From Trachythela sp. YZ-2020 (lineage: Eukaryota; Cnidaria; Anthozoa; Malacalcyonacea; Clavulariidae), in contig JADLSH010000393.1 of the NCBI GenBank assembly GCA_016169945.1, positions 5,411,501-5,475,500 of the forward strand: a stretch of DNA of 64,000 nt. The letters are read 5' to 3'. The notes beneath the pieces are model-generated. The model did no database searches. It was not told where the DNA came from and worked only from the letters and a program-made list of their open reading frames with translations. A program made the translations under genes and the position numbers. Below, in pieces: positions 11,448 to 22,607 of the stretch; position 1 is the first letter of the stretch; every line of letters starts with the position of its first letter.

Positions 11448-12864
11448 ATGGCGGAATTGGAACGAGTGTTTAAAGTACTGAGCGATAAGTTCAAATTTGA
11501 TGATCTAAACGTGCATCAGAAAAATGCAATTACTTCTGTTGTTAAGAAAAAAGAGGACATATTCGTTAGTTTGCCTACCGTTTGCATTTGATGAATATAC
11601 TCGTAATACACGACACATTGTCGTCGTGATTTTGCCTCTTCTTGCACTTATAGAAGATCAGATCCCAAAATTTGCGGGGGTCGGAATAACAGCTGCAAGT
11701 CTTAGCCATATTACGACGAATGAAGAAATACAGCAAGTGGAAATAATGGGTTCATTTGCTATTGTATATGCGACTCCAGAAGGTCTTCTAAAAAGCGAAC
11801 GATGGCAACACATGTTGTCAAATAAAGTATATAGAGAACAACGTTGTGCAATTGCTGTTGACGAGGCCCATGTAATAAAGCAATGGTGAGTACTTTCAAT
11901 ACCTTATATGAAAATCAAATCATTCAAATTAGTACATTAAATTTAACTGTTTATTATTAGTACTGAATTATTTTATTTAAATTTTATTATTAATACTGAA
12001 TTTATATTAGACTGCTGTGTTATAATCAATAACAATATTTCTTTATCATTTCTATAAAGGGTACCTCAACTACTTCCAAATTGCCTCCATTTAGAGAATG
12101 CTATGGTCGTCTACATGAACTTCGATCCCTTGTTAGTACATCAACTTACGTCAACTTTATTGTGTAACTGCCACAGCTACAAAGGATACCAAGGATGTCA
12201 TTGTTGATCTGTTAGGTATGAAGAAACCACATGAAATATCGGAGAGCCCTGAGAAACCAAATATGACCTATGTCGTGAAACAAATTCCTCGGGATGCTGA
12301 TATACAGCAGTACTTTACTTGGCTTGTCGTGGAAACACAAGATAATGGAATGAAAATGAAGCGAACAATTATTTATTGTCAAACAATACATCAATAAAGC
12401 AAATGTTGGGAGACAGATTGTATGTTGACAAGGTTGGAGACAGGAAAAATGTTATTTTGGAAATGCTTCATTCATGCTCCCCATCTTGTAACAAAGAAGC
12501 TGTATTAAAGTCATTTAGAGAAGCAAATGGTGCAATACGGATTTTAGTGGCTACTATTGCTTTTGGGATGGGAGTAGATTGCAAAGGAGTGCACAGAACG
12601 ATCCACTTTGGGCCATCAAAAAATATCGAAGCATTTATTCAGGAGACTGGTAAGGCAGGTAGAGATGGGGTCCAAAGTTTATCTTACCTATTATATCATG
12701 GTTTACTCCTAACTCATGTTTGCCAAGACATTAAAGAATATATAAAACTCAAAGACTGTAGAAGATGTTTACTGAAACATTTTGCTTATGATGAAACTAC
12801 AACACCTGTCATACCTCATATGTGCTGTGATAATTGCACGCTTCGGCTTGTGCACTCTTCGTAG
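11448..12864 (+). pseudogene. RecQ-family DNA helicase, Walker A deleted
   Basis: This is a superfamily 2 RecQ-like 3'-5' helicase. The start at 11448 has a good context (AACAACATGG). Visible parts are KFKFDDLNVHQKNAITSV (N-terminal Q-like region), VVVILPLLALIEDQ (motif Ia), AIVYATPEGLL, IAVDEAHVIKQW (DEAH box), a GT-AG intron at 11886-12059, a TATATK motif near 12170, IRILVATIAFGMGVDCKGV (motif V), QETGKAGRDG (motif VI, with Lys where RecQ has Arg) and a Cys-rich zinc-binding end (CRRCLLKH, CCDNC). The segment that should hold the P-loop is missing between SLP and FAFDEY near 11577, with a frameshift, so ATP binding is lost. Two further frameshifts lie near 12160 and 12385. It is the first gene inside the left TIR. 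Confidence 0.85.
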
Positions 12865-13396
12865 ACAAACATGAATAAAACATGTAAAATTGAGTAATTA
12901 ATACCTCATGTTGGCTATCTGATTTTAATTTCAATATTGAATAAAAACATCTTATTGTTGTCCTTTCTCCTTTTAAACCGCCATCCAGGGTCTCAAGGCC
13001 TGGACTATATTGATGCAAAGCCATTGTATTAATGTAGAGCTGGTGAGAGAAAGGACATATCATATATTTGGTGAGTATATTGGGGTTGTATTATTATGTG
13101 AAACAAACACTAAATACCATACTATATTTTGCACGCTTCGGCTTGTGCACTCTAAGTCTACAACCATACTGTGGGAAAACGGTGTGAGCCAGTTAGATCG
13201 TATTCATTCTATCCTAATTAATCGGATGATGCTTTTCTAATAGAACACAGAGAGTGAAACAAACACTTACAAAAATATCGACATATATATATATATATAT
13301 ATAGATTTTCGCTTACCTCAAAACTTGTCTGCAACAGGCTGTTTCATCTGTAAAAGAATCATCAGGCAGTTTACAAGTATCGAAAGAAATGACCGC
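12865..13396. repeat. Spacer with a duplicated RecQ-end hairpin and (AT)n
   Basis: No gene was seen. TGCACGCTTCGGCTTGTGCA, the palindrome-like end of the RecQ reading frame (about 12836-12855), is repeated near 13132-13151, both followed by CTC. An (AT)n tract lies at about 13280-13302. Confidence 0.5.
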
Positions 13397-14287
13397 TTAT
13401 ATGCTTCCTGCCGGGGCGTGGGGGTGTGTGTGGGAGACAATGTGTGCATGCATGGCTTTGTTTGCGTTGTTTATGCGAAATTTGTTACAATGACAAATTA
13501 TTTCAGCTCTTTTGTTGAGTAAACAATCCTTGTTTTTTTCTTTCAAAATACAAAATTTTTCTTCTAAACATAAATTGCATCGTTTTGATCCTCCCGTATA
13601 CGAAATAGAATGTTTTAAAATTTGCCAATTAATACTGAAATCCTTATTGTTTTCTTTCAATGTCCAAATATATTTCGAAAGTTCCGTGTCATTTGCATGC
13701 TTTTTATGCTGAAAAGTTTTAGTGTGGTTGGTCAATCGCTCTTTGAATGTGGTTGCAGTCATGCTAATGTAATTTTTTATTGTGTTTGTGTTGCTTACTG
13801 TGACTGTTGCTTTGTATACTATGTCCCTAGTCATGCATTGTTTTTGAAGCGGGCAAATGGTGTTTTCTCTACAACTGCAATTGGTAGTGTCCCTCTCCTG
13901 TGGCTTGTTATTTCTAGATATGCGTGCATTGTGTTTAGTGATTACTGACTTAATATTGTTCATGCAGCTATAACTTACTTTAACTGTATGTCTGTTAAAA
14001 ATTTTATGTAGCTTGTGGTGCGGTGGAAAATGTTTGTCAATTAGACTAAGGAAATTACGTCCTATATTTGTGCTAACACTCTTGCTAAATGGTGGGTTGA
14101 ACCAAATGATGTTGCGTTGCCTATTCCTGCGTTGTTTTTGCGGTGTGTGCTGAGTGTAGCTAAGTTCATGATTAAAGTTGCTATGCCTAACTGTGTTTTA
14201 TATGGGTGCAGATTCCTGAAAAGTTTGCTCATCTGATGAAAGAAGTGCGATGCGCTTGTTAATTGATGCAGGTAGTTGCCTTGTGAT
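13397..14287 (-). pseudogene. Penelope-like element 3' end with GIY-YIG endonuclease
   Basis: This is the C-terminal part of a Penelope-like retroelement polyprotein. From 14287 leftwards come ALLSSDEQTFQES, RRNRQRNIIWFNPPFSKSV, NIGRNFLSLIDKHFPPHHKL, IFNRHTVKVSYSCMNNIKSV, the Cys-rich CSCRENTICPLQKQCMTRD and the GIY-YIG-type module (DIVYKATVTVS, KNYISMTATTFKERLTNHT, ELSKYIWTLKENNKDFS, GGSKRCNLCLEEKFCI). The GIY core is degenerate (NYISM instead of YIGxT). The RT domain is absent, so this is a 5'-truncated copy. It lies inside the 18.8-kb element and is probably a secondary insertion. Confidence 0.85.
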
Positions 14288-14410
14288 GCTCGGTGGGTGA
14301 TTAGAGTGCATAATAATCACCCACCGAGCATTTTTCGTAACGATGCAATTTATCAAAACGATGCAATTTGTTTAGAAGAAAAATTTTGTATTTTGAAAGA
14401 AAAAAACAAA
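14288..14410. repeat. Fold-back junction with an inverted Penelope-like fragment
   Basis: A perfect 17-bp inverted repeat (14288-14304 and 14314-14330, arm TGCTCGGTGGGTGATTA) with a 9-nt loop marks the truncated end of the Penelope-like copy. Immediately after it, 14357-14406 repeats on the plus strand the coding stretch found on the minus strand near 13531-13582 (RCNL.LEEKFCILKEK). The two fragments are therefore head-to-head, as is common for this class. Confidence 0.65.
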
Positions 14411-14431
14411 CTGGGGAATTCATTCCGGCCA

Positions 14432-14905
14432 CTTAAAAAACCATAGCAACAGTCTTTGTTTGTGTTTGGGCCTTTTCCGGTTGTTTTTGTCTGAAATTCC
14501 GGTTTGACCCGTACGCTACATTTCAAATTTCGCCGTAACTTTGTCAATTTTTATTGTGTTTCTTTGAAAGTTGGTCAGTATGTACTGTTTTTAAAGCTCT
14601 ATAAAACGGTGTATTAGCGAAGGTCACAGAAGTTATAATCGACCAAAGGTACTGAATATATAATTAGTTTACGATAATAATAAATATCAGATTACAAAGG
14701 TGTTAAAACTCACAGAGATCTGTAAAACAATGTATTTAGCGATTTGTTTGGATTTAGTCAAGAACAGGTGTGTTTGCTGAATCGATTGGTGATCGATTGG
14801 TGGTAGTTTCGTCCGTTTTGGGTGAGGGGGCGCCAAAGATACAAGCGCTCAAAATCATCATGCGTTGGCGGATGATATTCGACGCTACCGTTTAGAAAGA
14901 GTTAA
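14432..14905 (-). repeat. Dispersed repeat = 3' end of the DUF6589-like gene
   Basis: The segment starting CCACTTAAAAAACCATAGCA and running to the AAAGAGTTAAC region is also found at 54662-55120, with its left part again at 53299-53526. Read on the minus strand, its right part encodes the C-terminus of the DUF6589-like protein (NGSVEYHPPTHDDFERLYLW). The rest would be its 3' untranslated region. The shared left boundary suggests an element terminus or the limit of a transposed unit. Confidence 0.7.
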
Positions 14906-17900
14906 CAGCTCATCCAAATCCTGTTGTGTAGAGCAACAGGAATGTTTCCCTGAACCAGAAATTCGCTCAATGCTTTTATCGATATGTGTAGTAAGATTTT
15001 TTAGACCTTGCTCTGCATGACATATGCAGTTAACTGCCTGGTCAGTTAAATTTGGACCAACATTCTTAACTGCCTGTTTGATATAATTGTTGCTATGCTC
15101 AACATTTAAATCCAGGGCAATATTATTTCCATGACCACCAGCATTTATTTACTGTTCTATTCCAGGTGAAACGTTCGCTGTCTCTAGGAGAAAGAAGGGC
15201 AAATGCCATGAAAGACTGATATAAGCATTCAAGAGCATACTTTGTGCTATGTTGCTTGTCTGCTTTGAAATATAGAAGCATATATTTGTATTGCCTCAAG
15301 ATTCTTAATCCATTCCCTTCAGAGGTAGCATCTAAAAAATTCAAAAATAGTAAGCCATCTCTCATCACAGCACAGTTGTAATTAAAAATATCATCTGTGT
15401 GCATTTCACCACTTATATATGAAATGCTTGGGATTATTGATGTTGGACTAGGTAGCTCTGGAACAATAGGTAGTGGTTGATGAGACAGTTCATGTTTTCT
15501 CCTGCTTTTACCATCATACTTAAAGGATTTTTTACATCCTTCAAACTACAAGGGAATCGTCCATCAACATTTAAATTCCTGACTCCTGGTTTTTTATTGT
15601 GCTGTTATTACTCGATCAATTGCTTCACTTATATTCCCTTTGTTGAACACAAATGCATCAACAACCATACCAGCAGCTTCATGAAGTATCTTCTGTTTCT
15701 CCAGCTTCGAATAATTCAATAGATCTTTCGGTATTTGGAAGATTGTTGGTTGGCTGCTTTTGCATTGCAATCCAAGAACATTCATTGCTGCAGCAATAAT
15801 TCTAGACTTCAAGACAAGTAGGAAAAAGTCTCTATTTGCCCGATAGCTTGAGTGAGTATCTTGAGTAACATTGCGACGATTAATCAAGGTTCTGTCTGAA
15901 TACATGGTACAATGATCACTTCCAGATTTGGTTGAATAAAATCTGCAATATATTAACTAATAAATAGAAGTAAAATTAAAGTGTATTAATATTAAATGTA
16001 TTTGATACTGACATTATACTCTAAAATATAATTGTTTGTTACATACAGTAGGATATTTGAAAAGTACAGTATCATATGTTGGGCAAAATGATTAGTAAGA
16101 ACCACCACCTTATAAAATTGAATATAAAAGTTAATGGTTACATTATACTTACATCAAGGAATTTGACAGCTGCATGCCAATCGCCTAGTTGAAAATGCAT
16201 GCCTTCAAGTCTTGCTTCTGCAGAATAACCATTAGAAACTGAAGAAATTATATTTACTGCTCTCTCAACAGCGAGTTGGTCTCCAGCAAATAACTCCCCA
16301 TCAAACTTATCCTCCCCAATATCTGGAAGATATTTATGAAATTGTTGCAAAATTGACAACATTTCGTCATTGACATTTTCATTTTTAAATATGATTCCCA
16401 GAGGGATCTACAAAAAGAGACATACTTGTATTAGATGATACGACTCACCCAATTTATTAATTAACCAGACCATCTTGTAGTGCATACTCAAAATGCTAAT
16501 AATCATGGGGGTGGATTTACTGAGGGGAGGGGGGGGGTGTAAAATAGGTTAAAAAGGTACATGAGAAATACCATTGTTATTTTGAATTGAATTGAAAACT
16601 AACTCCATAGTCTACAAAGAATAATTGGATCCAGTGGCATAAAGCAACAGCAGAAGGTCCCCATTAGAAAATTTTCAAACCATAATTTTGGCAATTTGCT
16701 CAACTTTCAAAATAGTTATGGTTGCACTTGCAGCTTTGTTGTGAGAATACTGTACTTTGGTATTACTATATTCTAATAATTAATTCATGTATTTTAATAA
16801 CTGTTTTTCATTATTCAATATTTCCTTGGAAATGTACTAGCAAAAATTTTGTAGTAATTTTGCCAGGGGCCCCAGGCTTGGAGGTCCCCATCACTCAACA
16901 ACCGGACACCCGCCAGTTACACCACTGAATGGATCAGATCTTCCAATGTGCCAATTAGTAACATTGTTTTGAACTAACCTTATCTGATTTTTCAGATATT
17001 TCTTTGCTGTATTTATGTGGTATATGTTTAACACACACATCTTTAAACTCAGCAAATGCATCGAAATAGTCAGATAATATCCTCCACACCAGAACAGTAT
17101 AATTGAGCCTCTGCTGTCTTTGACCAGCAACACTGGGAAGGAAAACGATGTTTGGTATATCATGAATGACAAATGGTTGCCAGACACCCTATTCTCAATC
17201 ATAACATGATTTACCCAGTGTATGTCCCTGTTTTGGGATGTCATTGTCATATTTCTTCTTTTCAGGTGAAAGTCAATATTTGTCAAAAGCAATAAAAAAA
17301 CCAGGGTGACATTTTCTTTATGCATCCTTCAACTCAGTGGTGGCTTTCTTAAGCTTAGATGAAACAGATTCTTGCTGATGTTTAGATTGCACATTTTGCT
17401 CAGCCAAAATTGTTATAAACTCATTAACTTCCTGTTTTTTCTTCTCTATTGCTTTATGTTCATTGACTATTATGTCTTTGACTTCATGCAGACGGACATC
17501 ATGAGACTGGCCAATTACTTCTAGCTTTAATAATGTACGATAATTTGATGTAGCAAGCTTCAACTAACTAAATCTGTTCAGGGTTGCCTATAACAAACAA
17601 AACACAAAACCCAGTTTTAGAAAGCATAACTTTGAAAGGTTGTTGATATGCAGTCAGTTCAAAACTCAGATTTAATATCACAGATGCGGATACAAACTGA
17701 GGTAAAAATGCTGCTGCTTGACTGTGCAATTATCGAGGAATATAGTACTTGGCTAAAAACGATCATTTCATGAATGATGAAAACAGGATTGAACCGTGTT
17801 TTCCCACATTATTCACAGCTGTCAACAATATTGTTACACTCGATTTAGGTCAACAATATTGCTGACAAGTGTGAACAACGTGGGCCCAGCAAAACATTGT

Positions 17901-19367
17901 TCAATCATGTAATTTTTATGCCTGTATTCTGTGTTACAGGCTAGTAATATAACACCCTGTGATCCAGGCTACCTGTAGAACATTAGGGACTTTAATTGGG
18001 GGCCTCTCTTTGTGCAACCTAGCTTATGTTTCAAAAAATGTACTTATAGTTATATGTAGCTGCATGCACTCTTCATCCAATCAACAGAGGTGCAGATACA
18101 CTAATACAGTAACACATCCTGAAATTGTTTTTATCCAGAGCATGAAAGGTACAGTAGATATGGGGTGAAGATATTAAAAGGTTTATAGCCAAACTCTGAA
18201 ATGCATAAAACAAAATATTTATACTATACATATAAAAATCCAAGTTCATACCTCGATAGACTTTGTTTTCTAAAGTAATCCAATGACAATGGCTATTGCA
18301 CTCATATGGTTATTACGCTGTTTCAAGAGTATAGATCCTGATACGGCAATACTTGGGAACCATGTACTATGATGCATGTGACGTTTTGAGGTACTACATG
18401 TTAAAAGGAATGCATAAAATATTGGGGCTCTTCTTTTCCATTCTTCACACAATTTAAGCATATCATAGTTTATAAGGTCATCCTTTTCATTTTTTCTTAA
18501 CAGGGAGGGGTCCCTTTTAGAACACAAGTTGTCCACTTCATTGGAAACAGCACGCAACACCTGTTCAATCACAAGCGTTCTGATGGATTCGCATTTAAAA
18601 ACTGCCTTGGCAATTCTCGAAGGTGGACCATGGGCTATTGCTTTTCCAATAGCTTCGAACTCTGATGTGAGGGTTTTATTGACAGTCTTACTAGGAAATT
18701 CCACTGTTATTGTAACGTTCGTATTGGTTTTATTTAACAAATTTTTCTCACGGGAAGGTTTAGTGACTGGGCCCACTGGGGTTGAAGTAAACAGATGTCG
18801 AGATAATATTTGACCAGTTGATATACCAGCCGGAGCACGCAAACCAAATGCGTTGTAAACAAGTTGTAGTGAACCATCGTAGTACTGTGGCAAAGGACTG
18901 ACAAGATTTGCATGTAACAACTCAGTGAGTGGATTTAAAACATCACCGGTAGGAGTCGAATAGGCAACACATTTGGCATGTTCTCCCACGACTTGATTGT
19001 CAAATTTCAGTTGCTTCCCATGTGACGTCTTGCTTGGGGGTTCTTGTTGAATACTCGATGTTTCAGCAGATCGATGTTGCCTTTTGAATCGTCGATAGCA
19101 ACCTACTGCTGTGTAAATATCCTTTAGTTCTTTCTTCAATTTTTCAACATTGGTTACAGCCTTATCGTATTTAAGCAAATGTTTGTAACACTTCATGCAT
19201 ATGAAAGCTCCGGAACTATTGTAACATGATACGTCGATGTTTATTGAATTATTTATGAGATTAGGAATGTCAGGTGCAGTTGACCCAAATATTTTAATCC
19301 GCTCCTGTGGCTGTATATTATTTAAACAGTTCGAGTCGTGTTTTAACTTTTTTGGAGTTTCATCCAT
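14800..19367 (-). pseudogene. Multi-exon DUF6589-like TE-associated protein
   Basis: The function of this gene is not established. Exon 1 (19367 to about 18252) starts MDETPKKLKHDSNC. It has a CxxC knuckle followed by a helix (FICMKCYKHLLKYDKAV) and ends with WFPSIAVSGSILLKQRN, a motif I associate with this family. Exon 2 (about 17592-16977) has a coiled coil and NIDFHLKRRNMTMTSQNRDI. Exon 3 (16407-16153, with TAG acceptor and GTAAGT donor) has ELFAGDQLAVERAVNI and ARLEGMHFQLGDWHAAVKF, the segment I recognise as DUF6589-like. Exon 4 (about 15943-14800) has a C2H2-type finger (C-x4-C-x12-H-x3-H near 15480-15565) and the C-terminus VEYHPPTHDDFERLY. Several frameshifts (near 18267, 17200, 15590 and 15540) break it. 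A transposase role is a guess. Confidence 0.6.
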
Positions 19368-19703
19368 CCATAAAGAAATACATTCAAATTAATGATCAAA
19401 TGTTGCATATGAAAAGCATTAGTAGCATTCTTGTTTATAAAATGATACTGAGAATTTCGCTGGAAAATGTATTAAATATTAATACTAGAAATAGTTTACA
19501 CTAAAACTGCCCCCGGCTGATTATAGTGTACTGTTATTGAAAATAATCATGTTTCTAAGTTTCCATTTTATGAGAGAGGCTCCCAGGCCAAATGCATGCG
19601 GTCAGTTTTTAAAAATTATTGTAAAATCTATATTTTATTGCAAAGATTTCGCATTGACATTGATTGTACAAGCTTAAACAAACGTCTTTGTTTGGTTGCT
19701 AAT

Positions 19704-19897
19704 CAATCTCGTTCCCAGAGTATGCCTGTTCGCGGGTTGTGGCATGACTCTGGAGAAATCGAATGAAATAATGAATTTCATTGGTTGTCCTGAATGAGAC
19801 GATGAATTTCATCGGTTGAATTTTGAAAAATTCAATTCGATTTCCCCAGTCATGCCACTAGACAGCCTGCAAACAGACATACTCTGGGAACGAGATT
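19704..19897. mobile_element. Palindromic MITE, about 194 bp
   Basis: The arms are CAATCTCGTTCCCAGAGTAT on the left and its near-perfect inverse (ATACTCTGGGAACGAGATT) on the right. They extend about 75 bp inward through GTGGCATGACT and AAATCGAAT. The flanks GGTTGCTAAT (19694-19703) and GGTTGTTAAT (19898-19907) look like a 10-bp target-site duplication with one mismatch. It sits upstream of the DUF6589-like start and is a secondary insertion. Confidence 0.75.
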
Positions 19898-20061
19898 GGT
19901 TGTTAATGCAAAGTCAAAGAAACGGGCAGATATAATTCGTAGGTTTATAGCCAATGGCAATGAGAAAACGAAAACACAGTACAATGAATAATTATGTATT
20001 GATAATATATGTACAAACAAAACAATAACAGTAACAAAGAAGGTATCACATAAGTTATGTA

Positions 20062-20212
20062 CAGGCATGTCTACAAAAACCAGACCTTAAAAATTAGAAA
20101 TTTATTAGAAAATTAGAACTTTAAAATTGCTTCTAATTGCATGCAAAAATGCCAGACAAAGCAAAATTTCTAAAGGCTCTAATTTGTAAAGGTCTGGTTT
20201 TGAGACACCCTG
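20062..20212. mobile_element. Mariner-type MITE, about 151 bp
   Basis: The ends read CAGGCATGTCTACAAAAACC on the left and, inverted, CAGGGTGTCTCAAAACCAGA on the right. Both are flanked by TA (20060-20061 and 20213-20214). CAGGGTGTC termini with a TA duplication are typical of Tc1/mariner-derived MITEs. It has no coding capacity. Confidence 0.75.
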
Positions 20213-20282
20213 TACAGTATGTGCATTGTATTGTTCCTTGTGCAAGATATTCTAATTGTTCATCATAGCCCAAGGAATGCCA

Positions 20283-21719
20283 CTAGTGAGGCTGGACTTT
20301 GGAAACCAGTCTTCCATTTTGTGACAAGTGGAAGTCTGTAGACTCCAAGCTTAAAAGTTTCTCAATTAGTCCATCTACGTCGTTTCTGTATTCGTATACA
20401 TCTTCGTTCAGGAATGCTGATAGAACTCTGCCAAATGCTGTAACAGACATTGTTTTTTCATCCTTCTGCAGCTGAAAGTTAACATTCATATCCAGGTAAC
20501 AGTTTTTCATGAGCATGGACCTGTTGCATGATAGGCACTTAACAAGTTTAGTGCCAGGGTTGCCATTAATCTTCTTTCTGCAGTCTTTGTTGTTGCACAC
20601 TGGGTACATATTGACTGATACATTCAATATTTCTGGGCAGCACACAATTGTTTGATTTGCTTTTGGTACATCGTTTACCGTCTGGCTTGCTGCTTCGGTG
20701 ACAGTTGTCGTTCGAGACGTTGAAAGACATTTGCCGTAATAAAATCTGAGTTTGCACTCAGTTATCGTAAAATTCTCCTTCTTCGATTTGTTCAATATGG
20801 TCTTCCCAAATGGAAATCTTGATTGTTCCAGTACTGTCTGTAATGGTTCCATCGCGAACAAGTTTGGTAGATTCCTCTTTTGGCTTTTGGGGAGGTCCAG
20901 ACCACCGGAGAAGTCCCGATACCGCAAATGTACCCGTTGAATAATTTTGAACTTCTTTTATGGCTGTTACTTGTTTAGTTTGTAACTGGCGGTATTGAAA
21001 GTCAAGAAAATGAGGTGGTACATCCTCGATAACAGCTCCCTTGTTCAAAAAGACAGTGCCAGTTGTCGAAATTGGCATGTTTGATAATTGTATTGGTTGT
21101 TCTGCAGCCATTTTATCCACAAAGAACTGTCTTTTGTTGCTGTCCCCTCTCTGATGCATGACTCTAACAGTTTTACTCTCTGCTTCTGACATCTGAAGGG
21201 TAATGTCGTAGTAGAGGTTTGAGCTTCTTTGGCTCTGTTGCACCTTTGTTACGTCTTGTACATAACCAATGTACTCTGTTGGAAAAAAAACATGGGCAAT
21301 TAATGAGCCAAATGTTGTACATTATCGATTGTGAATGCTAGCTACATACAGGAACATTCAAATACAGACAGACAGACAAACAAATAAGAAAAATCAAGAA
21401 AATACTCACTTGTTCTGGAAGGAGATTGTGGGCTACATGGAGTATAGGATAGGGGTGCACCATACTTTATTCTTTTTGAAGGGCTTGGTGTGGTTGGTGT
21501 ATAAATCTGTAAGTATGGTAATTAAAGTGCAATTAATTTAAACATGTGAAATATTTTATCACAATAGGGATTTTTATCTTACCCTTTTTGATGCACCTGG
21601 AGCTTCCTCACTTATAACGTTCTCACTTAAAGCGTCAATTTTGTCCAGAGTGCGAGCATCCAAGTTGTCATTTTTCATATCTGACATAAAATCGGATACT
21701 GGTGCTGTGCTTTCCATCT
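20283..21719 (-). pseudogene. RPA-like single-strand DNA-binding protein, three exons
   Basis: This is related to the large subunit of replication protein A, which coats single-stranded DNA. Exon 1 (21719 to about 21584) encodes MESTAPVSDFMSDMKNDNLD and ends at a GTAAGA donor. Exon 2 (about 21509-21413) encodes a Ser/Pro-rich linker (IYTPTTPSPSKRIKYGAP). Exon 3 (about 21275-20283) has EYIGYVQDVTKV, a first OB-like region, a second OB fold (GTITDSTGTIKISIWEDHI) and a zinc-ribbon OB region (CNNKDC, then CLSCNRS), as in RPA1 C-termini. One frameshift near 20770 separates EEGEFY from TITECKLRFYYGKC. It follows the HUH-Pif1 gene by about 100 bp in the same direction. A paralogue lies at 35107-35983. 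Confidence 0.75.
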
Positions 21720-22607
21720 AAAATTTTGTAAACACATTCAGCTTAAAATACCATAAAGATAAAAAATGAATATTGTAACTTGGAATGGATACTGTATAAA
21801 GCATTACAGTGTTGCTAATTAGTTGTTATTTTGGGTTGAGTTGAATTTGCAGGCGTTTGCATTGTATTTTCTGCTAATTGGCATAGCCGGTTCTTCTAGG
21901 ATTCTATATTTAAAATTTGAGGTCTTCTTCACCGCACTCAGTCTAGCAAAAGTCATCGGTTGAATGACTATGTCTGAGATTTTTTTTGCTCTTGATAGTG
22001 CAACATATGTCATACCTGCAGCTTTCTCAGAGGGACCTAAATCAACCCATACATTTTAAGTATGGTAATTAAAGTGCAATTAATTTAAACATGTGAAATA
22101 TTTTATCACAATAGGGATTTTTTTATCTTACCCTTTTGATGCACCTGGAGCTTCCTCACTTATAACGTTCTCACTTAAAGCGTCAATTTTGTCCAGAGTG
22201 CGAGCATCCAAGTTGTCATTTTTCATATCTGACATAAAATCGGATACTGGTGCTGTGCTTTCCATCTAAAATTTTGTAAACAAATTCAGCTTAAAATACC
22301 ATAAAGATAAAAAATGAATATTGTAACTTGGAATGGATACTGTATAAAGCATTACAGTGTTGCTAATTAGTTGTTATTTTGGGTTGAGTTGAATTTGCAG
22401 GCGTTTGCATTGTATTTTCTGCTAATTGGCATAGCCGGTTTTCTTCTAGGATTCTATATTTAAAATTTGAGGTCTTCTTCACCGCACTCAGTCTAGCAAA
22501 AGTCATCGGTTGAATGACTATGTCTGAGATTTTTTTTGCTCTTGATAGTGCAACATATGTCATACCTGCAGCTTTCTCAGAGGGACCTAAATCAACCCAT
22601 ACATTTT
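21511..22607. repeat. Tandem duplication, units of 547 and 550 bp
   Basis: 21511-22057 and 22058-22607 are near-identical, differing by a few short indels. Each unit holds exon 1 of the RPA-like gene with its donor plus the C-terminal coding end of the Pif1 helicase. The left unit therefore contains a stray helicase tail (21819-22013), and RPA exon 1 is present twice (21584-21719 and about 22131-22266). Confidence 0.9.
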
